The notes beneath the pieces are model-generated. The model was not told the DNA's origin and did not search any database. It was given only the letters and a program-made list of their open reading frames with translations. 42,616 nt of DNA from Geothrix sp. (GTDB taxonomy: Bacteria > Acidobacteriota > Holophagae > Holophagales > Holophagaceae): positions 1 to 42,616 of the forward strand of contig JAVBYJ010000007.1 in assembly GCA_030824075.1 (NCBI GenBank). Direction: 5' to 3'. This document shows, piece after piece, positions 15,768-24,858 of this stretch. Within the stretch, counting starts at the first letter, position 1. Each line of letters opens with the position of its first letter. A program made the position numbers and the translations under genes.

Positions 15768-17516
15768 ATGATCCATCGCTTGCTCGACACCGTCTGGGGC
15801 CAGGCGACGAACCTGCTGACCGCGCCTATCCGCCATCGCCGGTGGATCGATCTGCTGGTGCTCGCCGCCCTGGTCGGCACCCTGGCCGCCCTCTGGCTCG
15901 TGGGCCGCGAGTGGACTTCCGTGCAGCGCCCCGTGATGGAAATTTCCCTCAGCGTATGGGCGCTCCCGAAGTACCTGCTGCTGTCGCTGATCCGCGCCAT
16001 CGCCGCCTATGTCATTTCGCTCAGCTTCACCCTGGTGGTGGCCTACTGGGCCGCCAAGGATCCCCGCGCAGAACGCGTGCTGGTGCCCATCCTGGACATC
16101 CTCCAGAGCGTGCCCCTGCTGGCCTTCCTGCCAGGCGTGCTGCTGCTGATGCTCACCCTGTTCCCCCGCAGCAACGTGGGTCTCGAGCTGTCGGCCGTGC
16201 TGCTCATCGTCACCTGTCAGGCCTGGAATATGGCCTTCAGCTTCTACCAGTCCCTGAAGACCCTGCCGAAGGACCTAGAGGAAACGGCGGGCCTCTACGG
16301 CTTCACCTGGTTGCAGAAACTGCGCTGGCTGGAGATCCCCTTCGCCACGCCGGGCCTGGTCTGGAACTCCATGGTGAGCGTGGCGAACAGCTGGTTCTTC
16401 CTGATGTCCGCCGAAGCCTTCAAGGCCGGCGACAAGAACTTCCAGCTCCCCGGCGTGGGCTCGTACATGTACACCGCGGTGGAGCAGGGGAACACCCGGG
16501 CCCAAGTGGCCGCCATCCTCACCATGCTGACCCTGGTGGTGCTGCTGGATCAGCTGGTCTGGCGGCCAGTGGTGGCCTGGTCCCAGCGGTTCCAGGTGGA
16601 CGAGAACGCCGAGGTGGACCCCGGCGACAACTGGCTGTTGCGCTTCATGCGCCGCTCCCGCCTGCTCCGCTGGCTGGAGAGCAAGCGCAATCAGCGGCTG
16701 CATCAGCGGCGCCCGCGACCGGTCCTCATCCGCAGGGCCGAGGAGGGCTTCAAGCGCCCTGGGCGCCTCGCGCCCTGGTTCGCCACCTCCGCCATGGTGG
16801 GGATGCTGGGGCTCCTAGCCCTGGGCGGGCTCTCTGTGATCCGCCTGCTGGCGGACGTGAGCCCCTCCCAGTGGCTGCACCTCCTGAAGGCTGGTGGGGC
16901 CTCGCTGTCCCGGGTGCTCCTGTCCACGCTCCTGGCCACGCTGTGGACGCTGCCCGTGGGTCTCTGGATCGGCATGTCGCCGAAATGGTCGCGGCGCCTC
17001 CAGTCCGTGGTTCAGGTCGCGGCGTCGTTTCCATCCTCCCTGATCTTCGCCAGCCTCATCCTGATCTTCCAGGGCCTGGGCATCGGATTGGGCGTCAGCT
17101 GCGTCCTGCTGATGGTCCTCTCCACCCAGTGGTACCTGCTGTTCAACATCATCGCCGGGGCCCAGGCCATTCCCACTGACCTGCGCGAAGCGGCCCGGGC
17201 CTACCGGTTGTCCCTGTGGCGACGTTGCTGGACCCTGTACTTTCCGGCGGTGTTTCCCTTCCTCGTCACGGGCTGGGTCACGGCCACCGGTGGCGCCTGG
17301 AACGCGAGCATCGTCACCGAGATCGTCACCGCCAAGCACCAGACACTCCGCACCTTCGGGCTGGGGGCCGAGGTGGTCCTGGCCACCGACCAGGGTTCCA
17401 TGCCCCACCTGGCCGCGAGCGCCCTGCTCATGGCGGGCATTGTCGTCCTCTTCAACCGCCTCGTCTGGGGCCCCCTCTACCGGCTGGCGGAATCCCGCTA
17501 TGCCCTGAACCGCTGA
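15768..17516 (+). CDS. ABC transporter permease, fused double BPD_transp_1
   Basis: The 582-residue protein contains two binding-protein-dependent permease domains in one chain. The first is at about residues 70-265 and the second at about 370-575. The typical cytoplasmic EAA-like loops are LPKDLEETAGLYGFTWLQKL in the first half and IPTDLREAARAYRLSLWRRC in the second. Most nitrate/sulfonate/taurine-type importers use two copies of a single-domain permease, so here both halves of the channel are fused. The ATPase gene follows immediately. No substrate-binding protein is encoded in the window, so the substrate remains open. Confidence 0.88.
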   Translation: MIHRLLDTVWGQATNLLTAPIRHRRWIDLLVLAALVGTLAALWLVGREWTSVQRPVMEISLSVWALPKYLLLSLIRAIAAYVISLSFTLVVAYWAAKDPRAERVLVPILDILQSVPLLAFLPGVLLLMLTLFPRSNVGLELSAVLLIVTCQAWNMAFSFYQSLKTLPKDLEETAGLYGFTWLQKLRWLEIPFATPGLVWNSMVSVANSWFFLMSAEAFKAGDKNFQLPGVGSYMYTAVEQGNTRAQVAAILTMLTLVVLLDQLVWRPVVAWSQRFQVDENAEVDPGDNWLLRFMRRSRLLRWLESKRNQRLHQRRPRPVLIRRAEEGFKRPGRLAPWFATSAMVGMLGLLALGGLSVIRLLADVSPSQWLHLLKAGGASLSRVLLSTLLATLWTLPVGLWIGMSPKWSRRLQSVVQVAASFPSSLIFASLILIFQGLGIGLGVSCVLLMVLSTQWYLLFNIIAGAQAIPTDLREAARAYRLSLWRRCWTLYFPAVFPFLVTGWVTATGGAWNASIVTEIVTAKHQTLRTFGLGAEVVLATDQGSMPHLAASALLMAGIVVLFNRLVWGPLYRLAESRYALNR

Positions 17517-17523
17517 GGTGGAT

Positions 17524-18819
17524 ATGCCGCCGACCTACACCATCCCCATCTGCGAACTGCGTGGCATCCAGATGCGCTTCTCCGGCCCCAAGGGCAAGGT
17601 GCAGCGGGTGCTCGAGGACATCCGCCTCGATGTGCGACAGGACGAAATCCTTTGCCTGATTGGCCCCAACGGCTCCGGCAAGTCCACCCTGTTGCGCCTT
17701 CTCGCCGGCCTCATGCCCCCCACCCAGGGCGAGGTGCGCCACCACGGGGAGAAGCTCGAGGGCCTGAACCCCGGCGTGGCCATGGTGTTCCAGAGCTTCG
17801 CCCTCTATCCCTGGATGACCGTGGAGGAGAACGTGCGGGTCGTGCTCCGGGCCCGGGATCTGCTCGAAGGCGAGGTGCGGGAACGCGCTCACCAGGCCAT
17901 CCGGAAAGTCGGTCTGGAGGGCTTCGAGGAGGCCTTCCCCCGCGAGCTCTCCCGCGGCACCAAGCAGCGCGTGGGTGTGGCCAGAGCCCTGTCGGTGGAC
18001 CCCGAGATCCTCGTCATGGACGAGCCCTTCAGCCAGGTGGACGCCCTCACGGCGGAGGCGCTCCGCGCCGAGATCATGGACATCTGGGCCGACAAGGAGC
18101 GCAATCCCTCGGCCATCGTGATGGTGAGCCAGTCCATCCGGGAGGCCCTCCTCATGGCCGACCGCGTGGCCGTGTTATCCGGCAGCCCCGGCACCCTGCG
18201 CACCATCGTGGACGTGCCCCTGCCCCGCCCTCGGGACAGCCGTTCGCCGGAATTCATGAAACTGGTGGACCACATCCACGACATCATCACCAGCGCCGAG
18301 CTGCCGGATGTCCTGGTCACCGTGCCCGTACCCAGCGCGTCCAAGGATGATCAGATCGAGCCCCTCCCCATGGTGCAGAGCGCCGACATCCTCGGTCTTC
18401 TGGAGTTCCTGGAGACCCAGAGCGGCGCCAGCGATCTCTTCCATGTGGCCTCCCACACCCACGTGCCCTTCGAGAAGGTGCTCACCACCGTGAAAGCGGC
18501 TGAGATGCTGGATCTGGTGGATACGCCCAAACGCGCCGTGCTCCTCACACCCCTCGGCAAGCGCTTCGTGAACGCCAACATGGATGACCGCAAGGATCTC
18601 TGGCGCGCCCAGCTGCTCGAACTCCGGCTGTTCCGCGTCGTGCAGGAGATGATGGATCTCGACGATGGCGAGCTGCCCAAGGAGGAGCTCCTGCAGGAAC
18701 TGGCCACCCGACTGCCCATGGAAGACCCCGAACAGACCTTCGAAACCATCGTCGCGTGGGGCCGCTTCGGAGAACTCTTCGCCTACCGTGAGGAACGGGG
18801 CGTCCTCACACCGGAATAG
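17524..18819 (+). CDS. ABC transporter ATPase with C-terminal AAA-associated domain
   Basis: The 431-residue ATPase has Walker A GPNGSGKST (47-55), Q-loop VFQSFALYPWMTV, signature LSRGTKQR (142-149, with Arg in place of the usual second Ser/Gly) and Walker B ILVMDEPFS (162-170). After residue about 280 it continues with the domain seen in nitrate/sulfonate-type ATPases (AAA_assoc_C, PF09821 type: ADILGLLEFLETQSGASDLF). That domain is thought to be regulatory. I prefer the ATG at 17524, with GAGG five bases upstream, over an in-frame GTG at 17518. It follows the permease stop by seven bases. The last 65 bases of the gene recur 161 bases downstream. Confidence 0.9.
   Translation: MPPTYTIPICELRGIQMRFSGPKGKVQRVLEDIRLDVRQDEILCLIGPNGSGKSTLLRLLAGLMPPTQGEVRHHGEKLEGLNPGVAMVFQSFALYPWMTVEENVRVVLRARDLLEGEVRERAHQAIRKVGLEGFEEAFPRELSRGTKQRVGVARALSVDPEILVMDEPFSQVDALTAEALRAEIMDIWADKERNPSAIVMVSQSIREALLMADRVAVLSGSPGTLRTIVDVPLPRPRDSRSPEFMKLVDHIHDIITSAELPDVLVTVPVPSASKDDQIEPLPMVQSADILGLLEFLETQSGASDLFHVASHTHVPFEKVLTTVKAAEMLDLVDTPKRAVLLTPLGKRFVNANMDDRKDLWRAQLLELRLFRVVQEMMDLDDGELPKEELLQELATRLPMEDPEQTFETIVAWGRFGELFAYREERGVLTPE
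18755..18819 (+). repeat. 65-base direct repeat, copy 1 (3' end of ABC ATPase gene)
   Basis: This is the coding 3' end of the ABC ATPase gene including its stop. It matches copy 2 at 63 of 65 positions; the two differences lie in the last 13 bases. Confidence 0.9.
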
Positions 18820-18856
18820 GGACTCGTCTGGGCCCCACCTGACTACCGCCCCGATC

Positions 18857-18878
18857 GCACGCGACCTCTGTCGCGTGC
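18857..18878. other. GC-rich hairpin between the 65-base repeats
   Basis: GCACGCGAC at 18857-18865 pairs perfectly with GTCGCGTGC at 18870-18878 around the loop CTCT. It sits 37 bases after the ABC ATPase stop and may serve as its terminator. There is no T run. Confidence 0.5.
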
Positions 18879-18915
18879 TCCCGCTCCTCGCTCCGCTCGA
18901 TCGCGGGGGGGGCCC

Positions 18916-18980
18916 CGTGGGGCCGCTTCGGAGAACTCTTCGCCTACCGTGAGGAACGGGGCGTCCTCACGCCTGAATAG
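18916..18980 (+). repeat. 65-base direct repeat, copy 2
   Basis: This is a near-perfect second copy of the ABC ATPase gene end, 161 bases downstream of the first and outside any plus-strand gene. Its right end overlaps the stop and last codons of the minus-strand EamA gene (stop at 18967-18969). It is a local duplication of ordinary coding sequence. Confidence 0.9.
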
Positions 18981-19869
18981 TCCTTTTGGGCGTCACCGGC
19001 GGCGTGAAGGCGCAGGTCGCCACACCGGCCAACACCAGAAGGGTTCCCAAACCTTGCACGGGGCGCACGGTCTCGGACAGAAGCAGCCAACCGAGGATCA
19101 CCGTGGCCACGGGCTGGATCATCAGGCCCATGGCGCCCAGGTTCGTGGGCACATGGCCCATGCCCCAGGTGATGAGCCACCAGGCCAGGACCTGGATCAC
19201 CAGACCCAAGGCCAGCAGCGCCCACCAGGACCGTGCCGGGTAGCCGCCGAAGGCCTCGCCCTGCGTCAGGCCCAGGAAGCCAAACAGCACCGTGCAGCAC
19301 AGAACCACCCAGAACAGCGCTTCGGGGGCGCTCAACTCCCGCCGGGCCCGCCCCAGGGCCAGGGTGAAGGCGCCGTAAGCCAAAGAGGCGAGCGCCCCCA
19401 GCAACTCCCCCCAGCCCGTGCCCCAGCGGGCACCCTTGGCCAGGCCCAGCACCAGGGCACCCGCCAGGGCCAGGAGCACACCGGCCCAGAACCGGCGGCG
19501 CAGCTTAGCCCCCAGCCAGAGCACGGACACCACGGCCACCCAGATGGGTGCGAGGGTGACCAGCAGGGTGGCGTTGGCGGCACTGGTGTGGTGGAGGGCC
19601 GTGTGCCACATCCAAAGATCGAGGACGAAACACAGCCCCGCGACCAGGGCCCAGAAACGCGCTCGACCGGTGGCCGGGCGACCTGCCCCCCGGGCCATCC
19701 AGGCCACCAGTGGCAGCGCGAAGGCCATGCGGTAGAAGCCCACGGCCAGCGGTCCTGCCGGGGCGGCCCAGCGCACCAGCATGGCGGCAAATCCCAGCAA
19801 GGAAGCCCCCAGGATCAGGGCGGCGAGCCCTCTGGCGTCCGGCCCTTCCGGTCGTTTGGTTCCGTCCAT
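18967..19869 (-). CDS. EamA/DMT-family transporter
   Basis: The 300-residue hydrophobic protein has about ten membrane segments in two EamA repeats. The first begins ALILGASLLGFAAMLVRWAA and the second ELLGALASLAYGAFTLALGR. The pattern AAMLVRWAAPAGPLAVGFYR resembles the conserved first half of the family. Substrate is unknown. The last codons overlap the second copy of the 65-base repeat, so the C-terminal residues (TIQA) may have been set by that duplication. It lies 23 bases downstream of the response regulator gene and is probably co-transcribed with it. Confidence 0.87.
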   Translation of the reverse strand: MDGTKRPEGPDARGLAALILGASLLGFAAMLVRWAAPAGPLAVGFYRMAFALPLVAWMARGAGRPATGRARFWALVAGLCFVLDLWMWHTALHHTSAANATLLVTLAPIWVAVVSVLWLGAKLRRRFWAGVLLALAGALVLGLAKGARWGTGWGELLGALASLAYGAFTLALGRARRELSAPEALFWVVLCCTVLFGFLGLTQGEAFGGYPARSWWALLALGLVIQVLAWWLITWGMGHVPTNLGAMGLMIQPVATVILGWLLLSETVRPVQGLGTLLVLAGVATCAFTPPVTPKRTIQA

Positions 19870-19892
19870 GGCTTCAGCCTTCCCGATCGCGT

Positions 19893-20264
19893 TCAGCCCG
19901 CAAGGGTCTCGGTCACCTTGGCCACCAGGGCTGACGCATCCACTGGCTTCAAGAGGAACCCTGAGAGGCCCATCTGCTGCATGCGCATGAGGCTGTTGTC
20001 GTCGCGGTGAGCCGACACGACCAGGATCGGCAGGTCGCGCAGAGCAGCATCCTCCCGACAGGCCCGCACCAGGCTCTCCCCAGGGCAGTCCGGCATGAGG
20101 AAATCCGCAAGCAGAAGGTCGACCGGGGTCTCCCGCAGCACCTTTAGCACCTCGAACAGCGAGGTGGGTTCAATCTCCACCGTTTCATGGCCCTGGGCCC
20201 GCAAGGCTCCGGCCGCGAAGGCCCGAACCAGTCGGCTGTCGTCCACGATGGCGATACGGGCCAT
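19893..20264 (-). CDS. Single-domain response regulator (CheY-like)
   Basis: The 123-residue receiver domain has the acidic pair D8-D9 (IVDDSRLVR), phosphoacceptor Asp54 (LLLADFLMPD), Ser84 in LVVSAHRD and Lys106 in FLLKPVD, all in register for CheY-type regulators. It has no output domain, so it must act through protein contacts. GAGGAG lies upstream of the ATG at 20264. No histidine kinase is encoded nearby. The closest signalling gene is the HD-GYP protein in the same gene run. Confidence 0.92.
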   Translation of the reverse strand: MARIAIVDDSRLVRAFAAGALRAQGHETVEIEPTSLFEVLKVLRETPVDLLLADFLMPDCPGESLVRACREDAALRDLPILVVSAHRDDNSLMRMQQMGLSGFLLKPVDASALVAKVTETLAG

Positions 20265-20334
20265 GGCCTCTCCTCAGCCTTTCATCGTCCACCAGAACCT
20301 GGAGATCAACAATGGGGAGTGTCTGGATGGCGCT

Positions 20335-21471
20335 TCAATTGGCCCAGCGGGAGACCTGCTCCCACACGTCCTCGTCCCGGCAGGGGCCGTTGAGGAGGAT
20401 GGCGAACACCCGAACCTGGCCATCCAAGGTCTGCAGGTAGCCGCAGAGACTCGTCACGCGGTCGAGGTGGCCGGTCTTCACCCGCACCCGCCGCGTGAGG
20501 TTGGCGTCCTTCAGCTTCAGTTTCCAGGGTTCGCCCCCAATGATCTTCAGGGATGACACGAACTCAGGCCCCACTTCGAAGTCGTGGTACGCACCGCGCA
20601 GGATGACCGCCAGGGTGCGGGCAGACAGGCGGTTGTCCTTGCTGAGGCCAGAGCCGTCCGTGATTCGGACCTGCTCCGGCCCCAGGTTGAAGGCGGTTTG
20701 GTAGAAAGCCTGGACGCGCTGGGTCCCGCGGGGCCAGGAGCCCCCCCCGAACTTGCGGATCAGCATCTCGATCATGAAGTTGTTCGACCACTTGTTGATG
20801 TCCATCACCATGGCCCGCAGGGGCGGGGACGTCCAGGTGGCCAGTCTGCGCGGCAGGTCCTTCCCGTTGGGCCCTCCCTCAATGGCGATGCCGGCTTCCT
20901 GAAGGATCTTCAGGAGGGTCTCGCGGGATTGCCGCTCGGGATCCGCCACCCGTCGGCCCGCGTCATCCCGGTTGAAGTTCACGGAAAGCGGCAGCACAGC
21001 GGGAAGCGTATCCACCGTGGTGTTCTCCCAGCCCTGGGGTTCCCGCTGGCCATCGAAGGCCCCCTGATCCAGGCGAATGGTTCCGGTGACCCGCTGAACG
21101 CCCTGCCTTTTGAGGGTCTGGGCCAGCATCCAGACGCGCTCGCTGGTCAAGAGCGGGTCTCCATCCCCCTTGAAGATCAGGTCCCCCTGCACCACCCCAT
21201 CCTTGAGGTCACCCCAGACCTCGGTTTCGATGGTGAAATCGGGCTTCAGGGTCTTGAGCAGGGCGTAGGTCGTGACGGCCTTGGTGGTACTGGCCGGCAC
21301 CAGGGCCACCTCATCGTGGTACCGCTCGAGCGCCTTGCCGGTCGCAACATCCCAGATGCCCGCGGACACCGTGACGCCGCGCACCTCCAGGCGCCGGGCC
21401 CAATCACGGACATCCTGCGCGGACAGGGCCAGGGCCGACCCGGCGAAGAGGACCAGGGCTCTCCAGGGCAT
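20335..21471 (-). CDS. dacB: D-alanyl-D-alanine carboxypeptidase/endopeptidase (S13, PBP4 type)
   Basis: The 378-residue protein begins with a signal peptide (MPWRALVLFAGSALALSAQ, predicted cleavage near 19). It carries the three penicillin-binding motifs in S13 order: SxxK at S61-K64 (PASTTKAV), SxN at 229-231 (KWSNNFMIE) and KTG at 332-334 (VKTGHLDRVT). DGSGLSKDNRLSA is also typical. The enzyme trims or cleaves peptidoglycan peptides in the periplasm. I chose the ATG at 21471 because it begins the signal peptide and follows the pilin-like gene stop by two bases (TGAGGATG), giving translational coupling. The longer frame to 21582 is the other gene's sequence read out of frame. Confidence 0.92.
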   Translation of the reverse strand: MPWRALVLFAGSALALSAQDVRDWARRLEVRGVTVSAGIWDVATGKALERYHDEVALVPASTTKAVTTYALLKTLKPDFTIETEVWGDLKDGVVQGDLIFKGDGDPLLTSERVWMLAQTLKRQGVQRVTGTIRLDQGAFDGQREPQGWENTTVDTLPAVLPLSVNFNRDDAGRRVADPERQSRETLLKILQEAGIAIEGGPNGKDLPRRLATWTSPPLRAMVMDINKWSNNFMIEMLIRKFGGGSWPRGTQRVQAFYQTAFNLGPEQVRITDGSGLSKDNRLSARTLAVILRGAYHDFEVGPEFVSSLKIIGGEPWKLKLKDANLTRRVRVKTGHLDRVTSLCGYLQTLDGQVRVFAILLNGPCRDEDVWEQVSRWAN

Positions 21472-21473
21472 CC

Positions 21474-21992
21474 TCACCCTTTCGACGCCGCAGGTTTGGC
21501 CACCGTTCCCGCCTTGACCGTTCCCGCCTTGGCGGCCCCATCCGTGATGCCCAGCAGGTTCTGATCCGCCGAAAAGAGCCAATCCCGGATGAGCGTCTTG
21601 TTTTGGTAGATGTGGATGCTGTCCTTGATGCTGCGACTGCGCACGCCGACGATGGGAAGCCCCTCGGTGTTTCCGGAGGCCCCGGGCTGGACCTGGGTGA
21701 TGTATTCCCAGTCACCCCCGGATGTCATCGGATCCTTGTACTTCTGGCGGAGGATGCGCGGGCGCACTTTCATCACCTCGTCGAGATCCTTGGGATACCG
21801 CCCCGATTTGGCCGCGAAGATCTTGAACGCGTTGGCGATGGCCTCGCCGCGGAAGATCAGCTCGGATTCGTTCTCCCGCTGCACCTCGGCGCTCACGAGG
21901 GGGGCCACCTTCATCAGCATCACGCCCATCACCACCGCCATCGCCAGGGCGAGGGCCATGGTGAATCCGCGCTGGGATCGGGTGAGGGACAT
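21474..21992 (-). CDS. Type IV pilin-like / pseudopilin protein
   Basis: The 172-residue protein has a short basic leader and a prepilin-peptidase-like site (QRG|FTMALALAMAVV) followed by one hydrophobic helix. The Glu normally at position 5 after cleavage is missing, which recalls GspK-like minor pseudopilins. The globular part contains RGEAIANAFKIFAAKSGRYP, a pattern I associate with acidobacterial type II secretion system proteins. The Lys/Ala/Gly tail is low-complexity. GGAG lies five bases upstream of the ATG. It sits between the HD-GYP gene and dacB, with no other secretion genes in view. Confidence 0.75.
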   Translation of the reverse strand: MSLTRSQRGFTMALALAMAVVMGVMLMKVAPLVSAEVQRENESELIFRGEAIANAFKIFAAKSGRYPKDLDEVMKVRPRILRQKYKDPMTSGGDWEYITQVQPGASGNTEGLPIVGVRSRSIKDSIHIYQNKTLIRDWLFSADQNLLGITDGAAKAGTVKAGTVAKPAASKG

Positions 21993-22014
21993 GAAGGCTC
22001 CAGGTGCCAGGGTA

Positions 22015-23820
22015 CTACCCTCGCTCCCCCTTACGTGTCATCAGCTCGGAAAAGGCTTCCACCACCTTGGGATCGAACTGGGCCCCGGCTTCATTTTCCA
22101 GTTCCTCCAGCACCTGGCGGTACCCCTTGGGCCGCCGGTAGCCCTTGCCGCTGGTCATCACCTCGTAGGCCTCGATCAGGCCGATGATGCGGCTTCCGAT
22201 GGGAATGGCCGTCTCCCGCAGTCCTTCCGGATAGCCGTGGCCGTCCCAACGCTCGTGGTGGTGACGAATCATCTTCACCACGTCGAAGGGGAAGCGCAGA
22301 TCCTTCAAGAACACTGCCGCCATTTCGGGGTGGCTGCGGACCTTCTTCTGCTCCTCTTCGTTCAGTTCGGCCTTGTTCAACATCTGCGGATCCAGCATCA
22401 GCAACCCAACGTCGTGGAGAATCGCCGCGATGCTCACCGCCTCGACCTCCTCGGTGGTAAGTTCCAGCTTGAGCGCCAGATCGCGCGCCAGCCGGGCGGT
22501 GGCGAGGCTGTGGGGACGCAGGCTCGGGAGCCGACTTTCGCTCGACTGGAGGATCCGATGGCTCACGGACAGGAAGGCGTGGTGGTACCGCTCGTGGAGC
22601 CTGGCCTCCTGCATATGCAGCCCCAGGATCCGCCCCATCTGCTGGATCGCCTCGATTTCAGAGAGGGAGAAGGAGTGATCCTCCTGCCGGAAGACGAGCA
22701 GGAGGTCGTGCCCGTGGATCGTCTCGTTGAGCAGCAGGGGCATGTAGGTGGCGAAGACCCCCTTCAACTCCGGCGATTCCACCATCTCCACCCGGGTGAT
22801 GAGCCGCAGGTCCTGCTCCCGAATGGCCGGGAGATGGAAGGTGGCGTGGGCCAGCATCTGCTGCTGCAGGTCCGGTGAGAGCGGCAAGGTGCTGTAGGCC
22901 AGGATGGGCCGGATCTCTTCCGGGTCCTCAATCCAGAGCGCCACGGCCGAAGCGGAAAGGACCTGGCTAAGCAGACCCGCGATCTCCCAGAAGAACGCCC
23001 GCTGTTCGGGTGGGATCATGCCGCGCTTGCGCTCGGGATTCGCCGGTGCCGGGGCCATCCAACCGCTGAGGGTGCGATCCGCCTCCCAGGGCAGCGCCGT
23101 GTAGCCATCCGGCCCGCCAGGGAAACCATACATCCGCTCCAGGGGCGAAGGTCCGCCGGAGGGCATGTGGGCGTCTGGCGCGTGCATTGGCGGCGCGGCC
23201 CCCCGTGCGGGCGGCAGCAGCCGCTCGGGCACCGGGGCCACTTCTTCGATGAGGGCTGAGGCAGTGGGCAAGCCTTCCGGCACGACTCCCGCGCTTAAGA
23301 ACGAGGAAAAGGCCGGAGGCTGCGGAAGGGTCGCCTGGACGGGCCGTGGGGAAGCGCCATAGAGCCGGAATTCCCGGAGGGCCTCCACCAGGTCGCCGCA
23401 GATGGCCAAGGTGGGCGGTTCGTCCCGTTCGACACTGAAGGTGCCGCCCTTGATGCGATCGCGCTGGATCAGCAGGCCCACCCAGTCGCCGGCGAGGTAG
23501 ACCGGCGTGATGAGGTATCTCGGCCATTCGCCGCCCTGCCCGAAAGCCGCCAGCTCGGGAGATTCGGACGCATCGTTCACCACGAAGGCGCGGCGCTCCC
23601 GCTGGGTGTGCACCAGCAGGGGATGGCCCTCGGGAATGGACACGGGGGGGCGGGTGCCCCGCGGCCATCCGTAGAAGCTCACCACCTCGAAAAAGCCCTG
23701 TCCGGGCGCACGAAGGTAGAGGGCCCCCTTGGTGCTGCCCACCTCCTCAAGGCAGCGGTAGAGCACCTGGGAACAGCGATTGGCGAGGGCCTCGCCGAGA
23801 ATCAGGGTGGACGCGGACAT
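22015..23820 (-). CDS. HD-GYP domain protein with N-terminal GAF-like domains
   Basis: The 601-residue protein ends in an HD-GYP domain with H469-D470 (AAILHDVGLLMLD) and the full HHExxDGxGYP motif at 521-531 (HHERWDGHGYP). It should therefore be an active cyclic-di-GMP phosphodiesterase. Two GAF-like sensory regions precede it: about residues 5-165 (CLEEVGSTKGALYL) and 280-420 (LSQVLSASAVALWIEDPEE), separated by a Pro-rich linker. I chose Met at 23820 because the upstream frame to 23862 has no ribosome-binding site and the sequence MSASTLILGEALANR starts a helix. Ligands of the GAF regions are unknown. It may set c-di-GMP levels for the pilin-like product next to it. Confidence 0.88.
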   Translation of the reverse strand: MSASTLILGEALANRCSQVLYRCLEEVGSTKGALYLRAPGQGFFEVVSFYGWPRGTRPPVSIPEGHPLLVHTQRERRAFVVNDASESPELAAFGQGGEWPRYLITPVYLAGDWVGLLIQRDRIKGGTFSVERDEPPTLAICGDLVEALREFRLYGASPRPVQATLPQPPAFSSFLSAGVVPEGLPTASALIEEVAPVPERLLPPARGAAPPMHAPDAHMPSGGPSPLERMYGFPGGPDGYTALPWEADRTLSGWMAPAPANPERKRGMIPPEQRAFFWEIAGLLSQVLSASAVALWIEDPEEIRPILAYSTLPLSPDLQQQMLAHATFHLPAIREQDLRLITRVEMVESPELKGVFATYMPLLLNETIHGHDLLLVFRQEDHSFSLSEIEAIQQMGRILGLHMQEARLHERYHHAFLSVSHRILQSSESRLPSLRPHSLATARLARDLALKLELTTEEVEAVSIAAILHDVGLLMLDPQMLNKAELNEEEQKKVRSHPEMAAVFLKDLRFPFDVVKMIRHHHERWDGHGYPEGLRETAIPIGSRIIGLIEAYEVMTSGKGYRRPKGYRQVLEELENEAGAQFDPKVVEAFSELMTRKGERG

Positions 23821-23930
23821 GGGTATGAGGATCCTGGTCAGGGTGGGCAGGACCCCCATCATGGCAGACCCGGGAGGGGACGATCCAGCGAATCAGTCGA
23901 CTGTAGTCACGCCTTTTTACCGCTCGATCC

Positions 23931-24827
23931 TCAAAGAGGCGGCCGCTGGAGACTCTCCACCAGGAGGGTCCGATCCGCCCAGCGGGTCAACCCGGCCAGC
24001 TGGCTGCCGTGGCCGCATTCCAGCAAGGGAGCCCCCAGCGTGCTCAGGCGCGCGACCACCGCCAGCCAGTCCACGGGCAGGGCCACCGAGGCCAGCCCTT
24101 CATCCCACGCCGCCGCGCCGGTCGTCAGCATCCGACCGTCGAAGTGCGACACCAGCGGAAAAGCGGGCGACTCAGGTTTCACACCGGCCACCTTTCGGGT
24201 GACCGCCGGGAGGAGGGCCGCCATGTGGGGCCCGTGAAGCGGGTGCCGAACCGGCAACAGCCCCACTTTCAGGGCCGAGGGCCGCAGGGCGGCGATCAGC
24301 TGGTCCAGTTCATCCACGGGCCCCGAGACGGTGAACTGGGCCTGGCCATTCCGGTTCGAAAGCGCCAGGGCGGGTTGGGCCAGCAGGGCGCGCCGCACCT
24401 CCATCTCCGACGCGCCGATGATGAACGCCATGCCCATGGCCCGGCCCGCGAAGGCAGCTTCACTCAGATCCTCCACCGCGGCCAGCAGATCGAGGGCGGC
24501 TTCAAGGGGGACCACGCCCGCGGCCACCAGCGCCGAGTAGAAACCCATGCTGTGCCCGGTCGCGGCCACCGGGAGAGGCATCCCAGCCTCCCGCCAGACC
24601 CTGAACAGGCCCACGGAATGGGCGAGCACCGCACAGGGGGCGTGGCGCTGGAACCGCAGCTCCGCCAAGGGGCCTTCCGCCACCAGGCGCCGCAGGGGAT
24701 AACCCGTGTGGACCTCCGCCGCTCGCACGGTGTCCATCCAGGGTTCGTGAGCCTCCCAGCCCGCGGACATGCCCACGGCCTCCGTGCCCTGGCCGGGGAA
24801 GAGGAGGGCGGAGGGGGTCGTCAGCAT
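23931..24827 (-). CDS. FabD-like acyltransferase
   Basis: The 298-residue protein has the malonyl-CoA:ACP transacylase fold markers LLFPGQGTEAVGMSAG at the N-terminus, nucleophile Ser93 in GHSMGFYSAL, and His201 in HGPHMAALLPAV. It differs from housekeeping FabD in the region after the nucleophile and in its isolated position: no other fatty-acid synthesis genes are nearby. It could be a FabD paralogue or serve a polyketide or malonate pathway. The start codon lies 31 bases from the divergent P-loop gene, so the two share a promoter region. Confidence 0.78.
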   Translation of the reverse strand: MLTTPSALLFPGQGTEAVGMSAGWEAHEPWMDTVRAAEVHTGYPLRRLVAEGPLAELRFQRHAPCAVLAHSVGLFRVWREAGMPLPVAATGHSMGFYSALVAAGVVPLEAALDLLAAVEDLSEAAFAGRAMGMAFIIGASEMEVRRALLAQPALALSNRNGQAQFTVSGPVDELDQLIAALRPSALKVGLLPVRHPLHGPHMAALLPAVTRKVAGVKPESPAFPLVSHFDGRMLTTGAAAWDEGLASVALPVDWLAVVARLSTLGAPLLECGHGSQLAGLTRWADRTLLVESLQRPPL

Positions 24828-24858
24828 CTGATCAGCATAATTGAGCTACTGTGTCCCG

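Noticed and set aside
15722..17179. A 485-codon frame overlapping the ABC permease
   Set aside because: Its translation is Arg/Pro/Gly-rich and domain-free; the overlapping frame has two clear permease domains.
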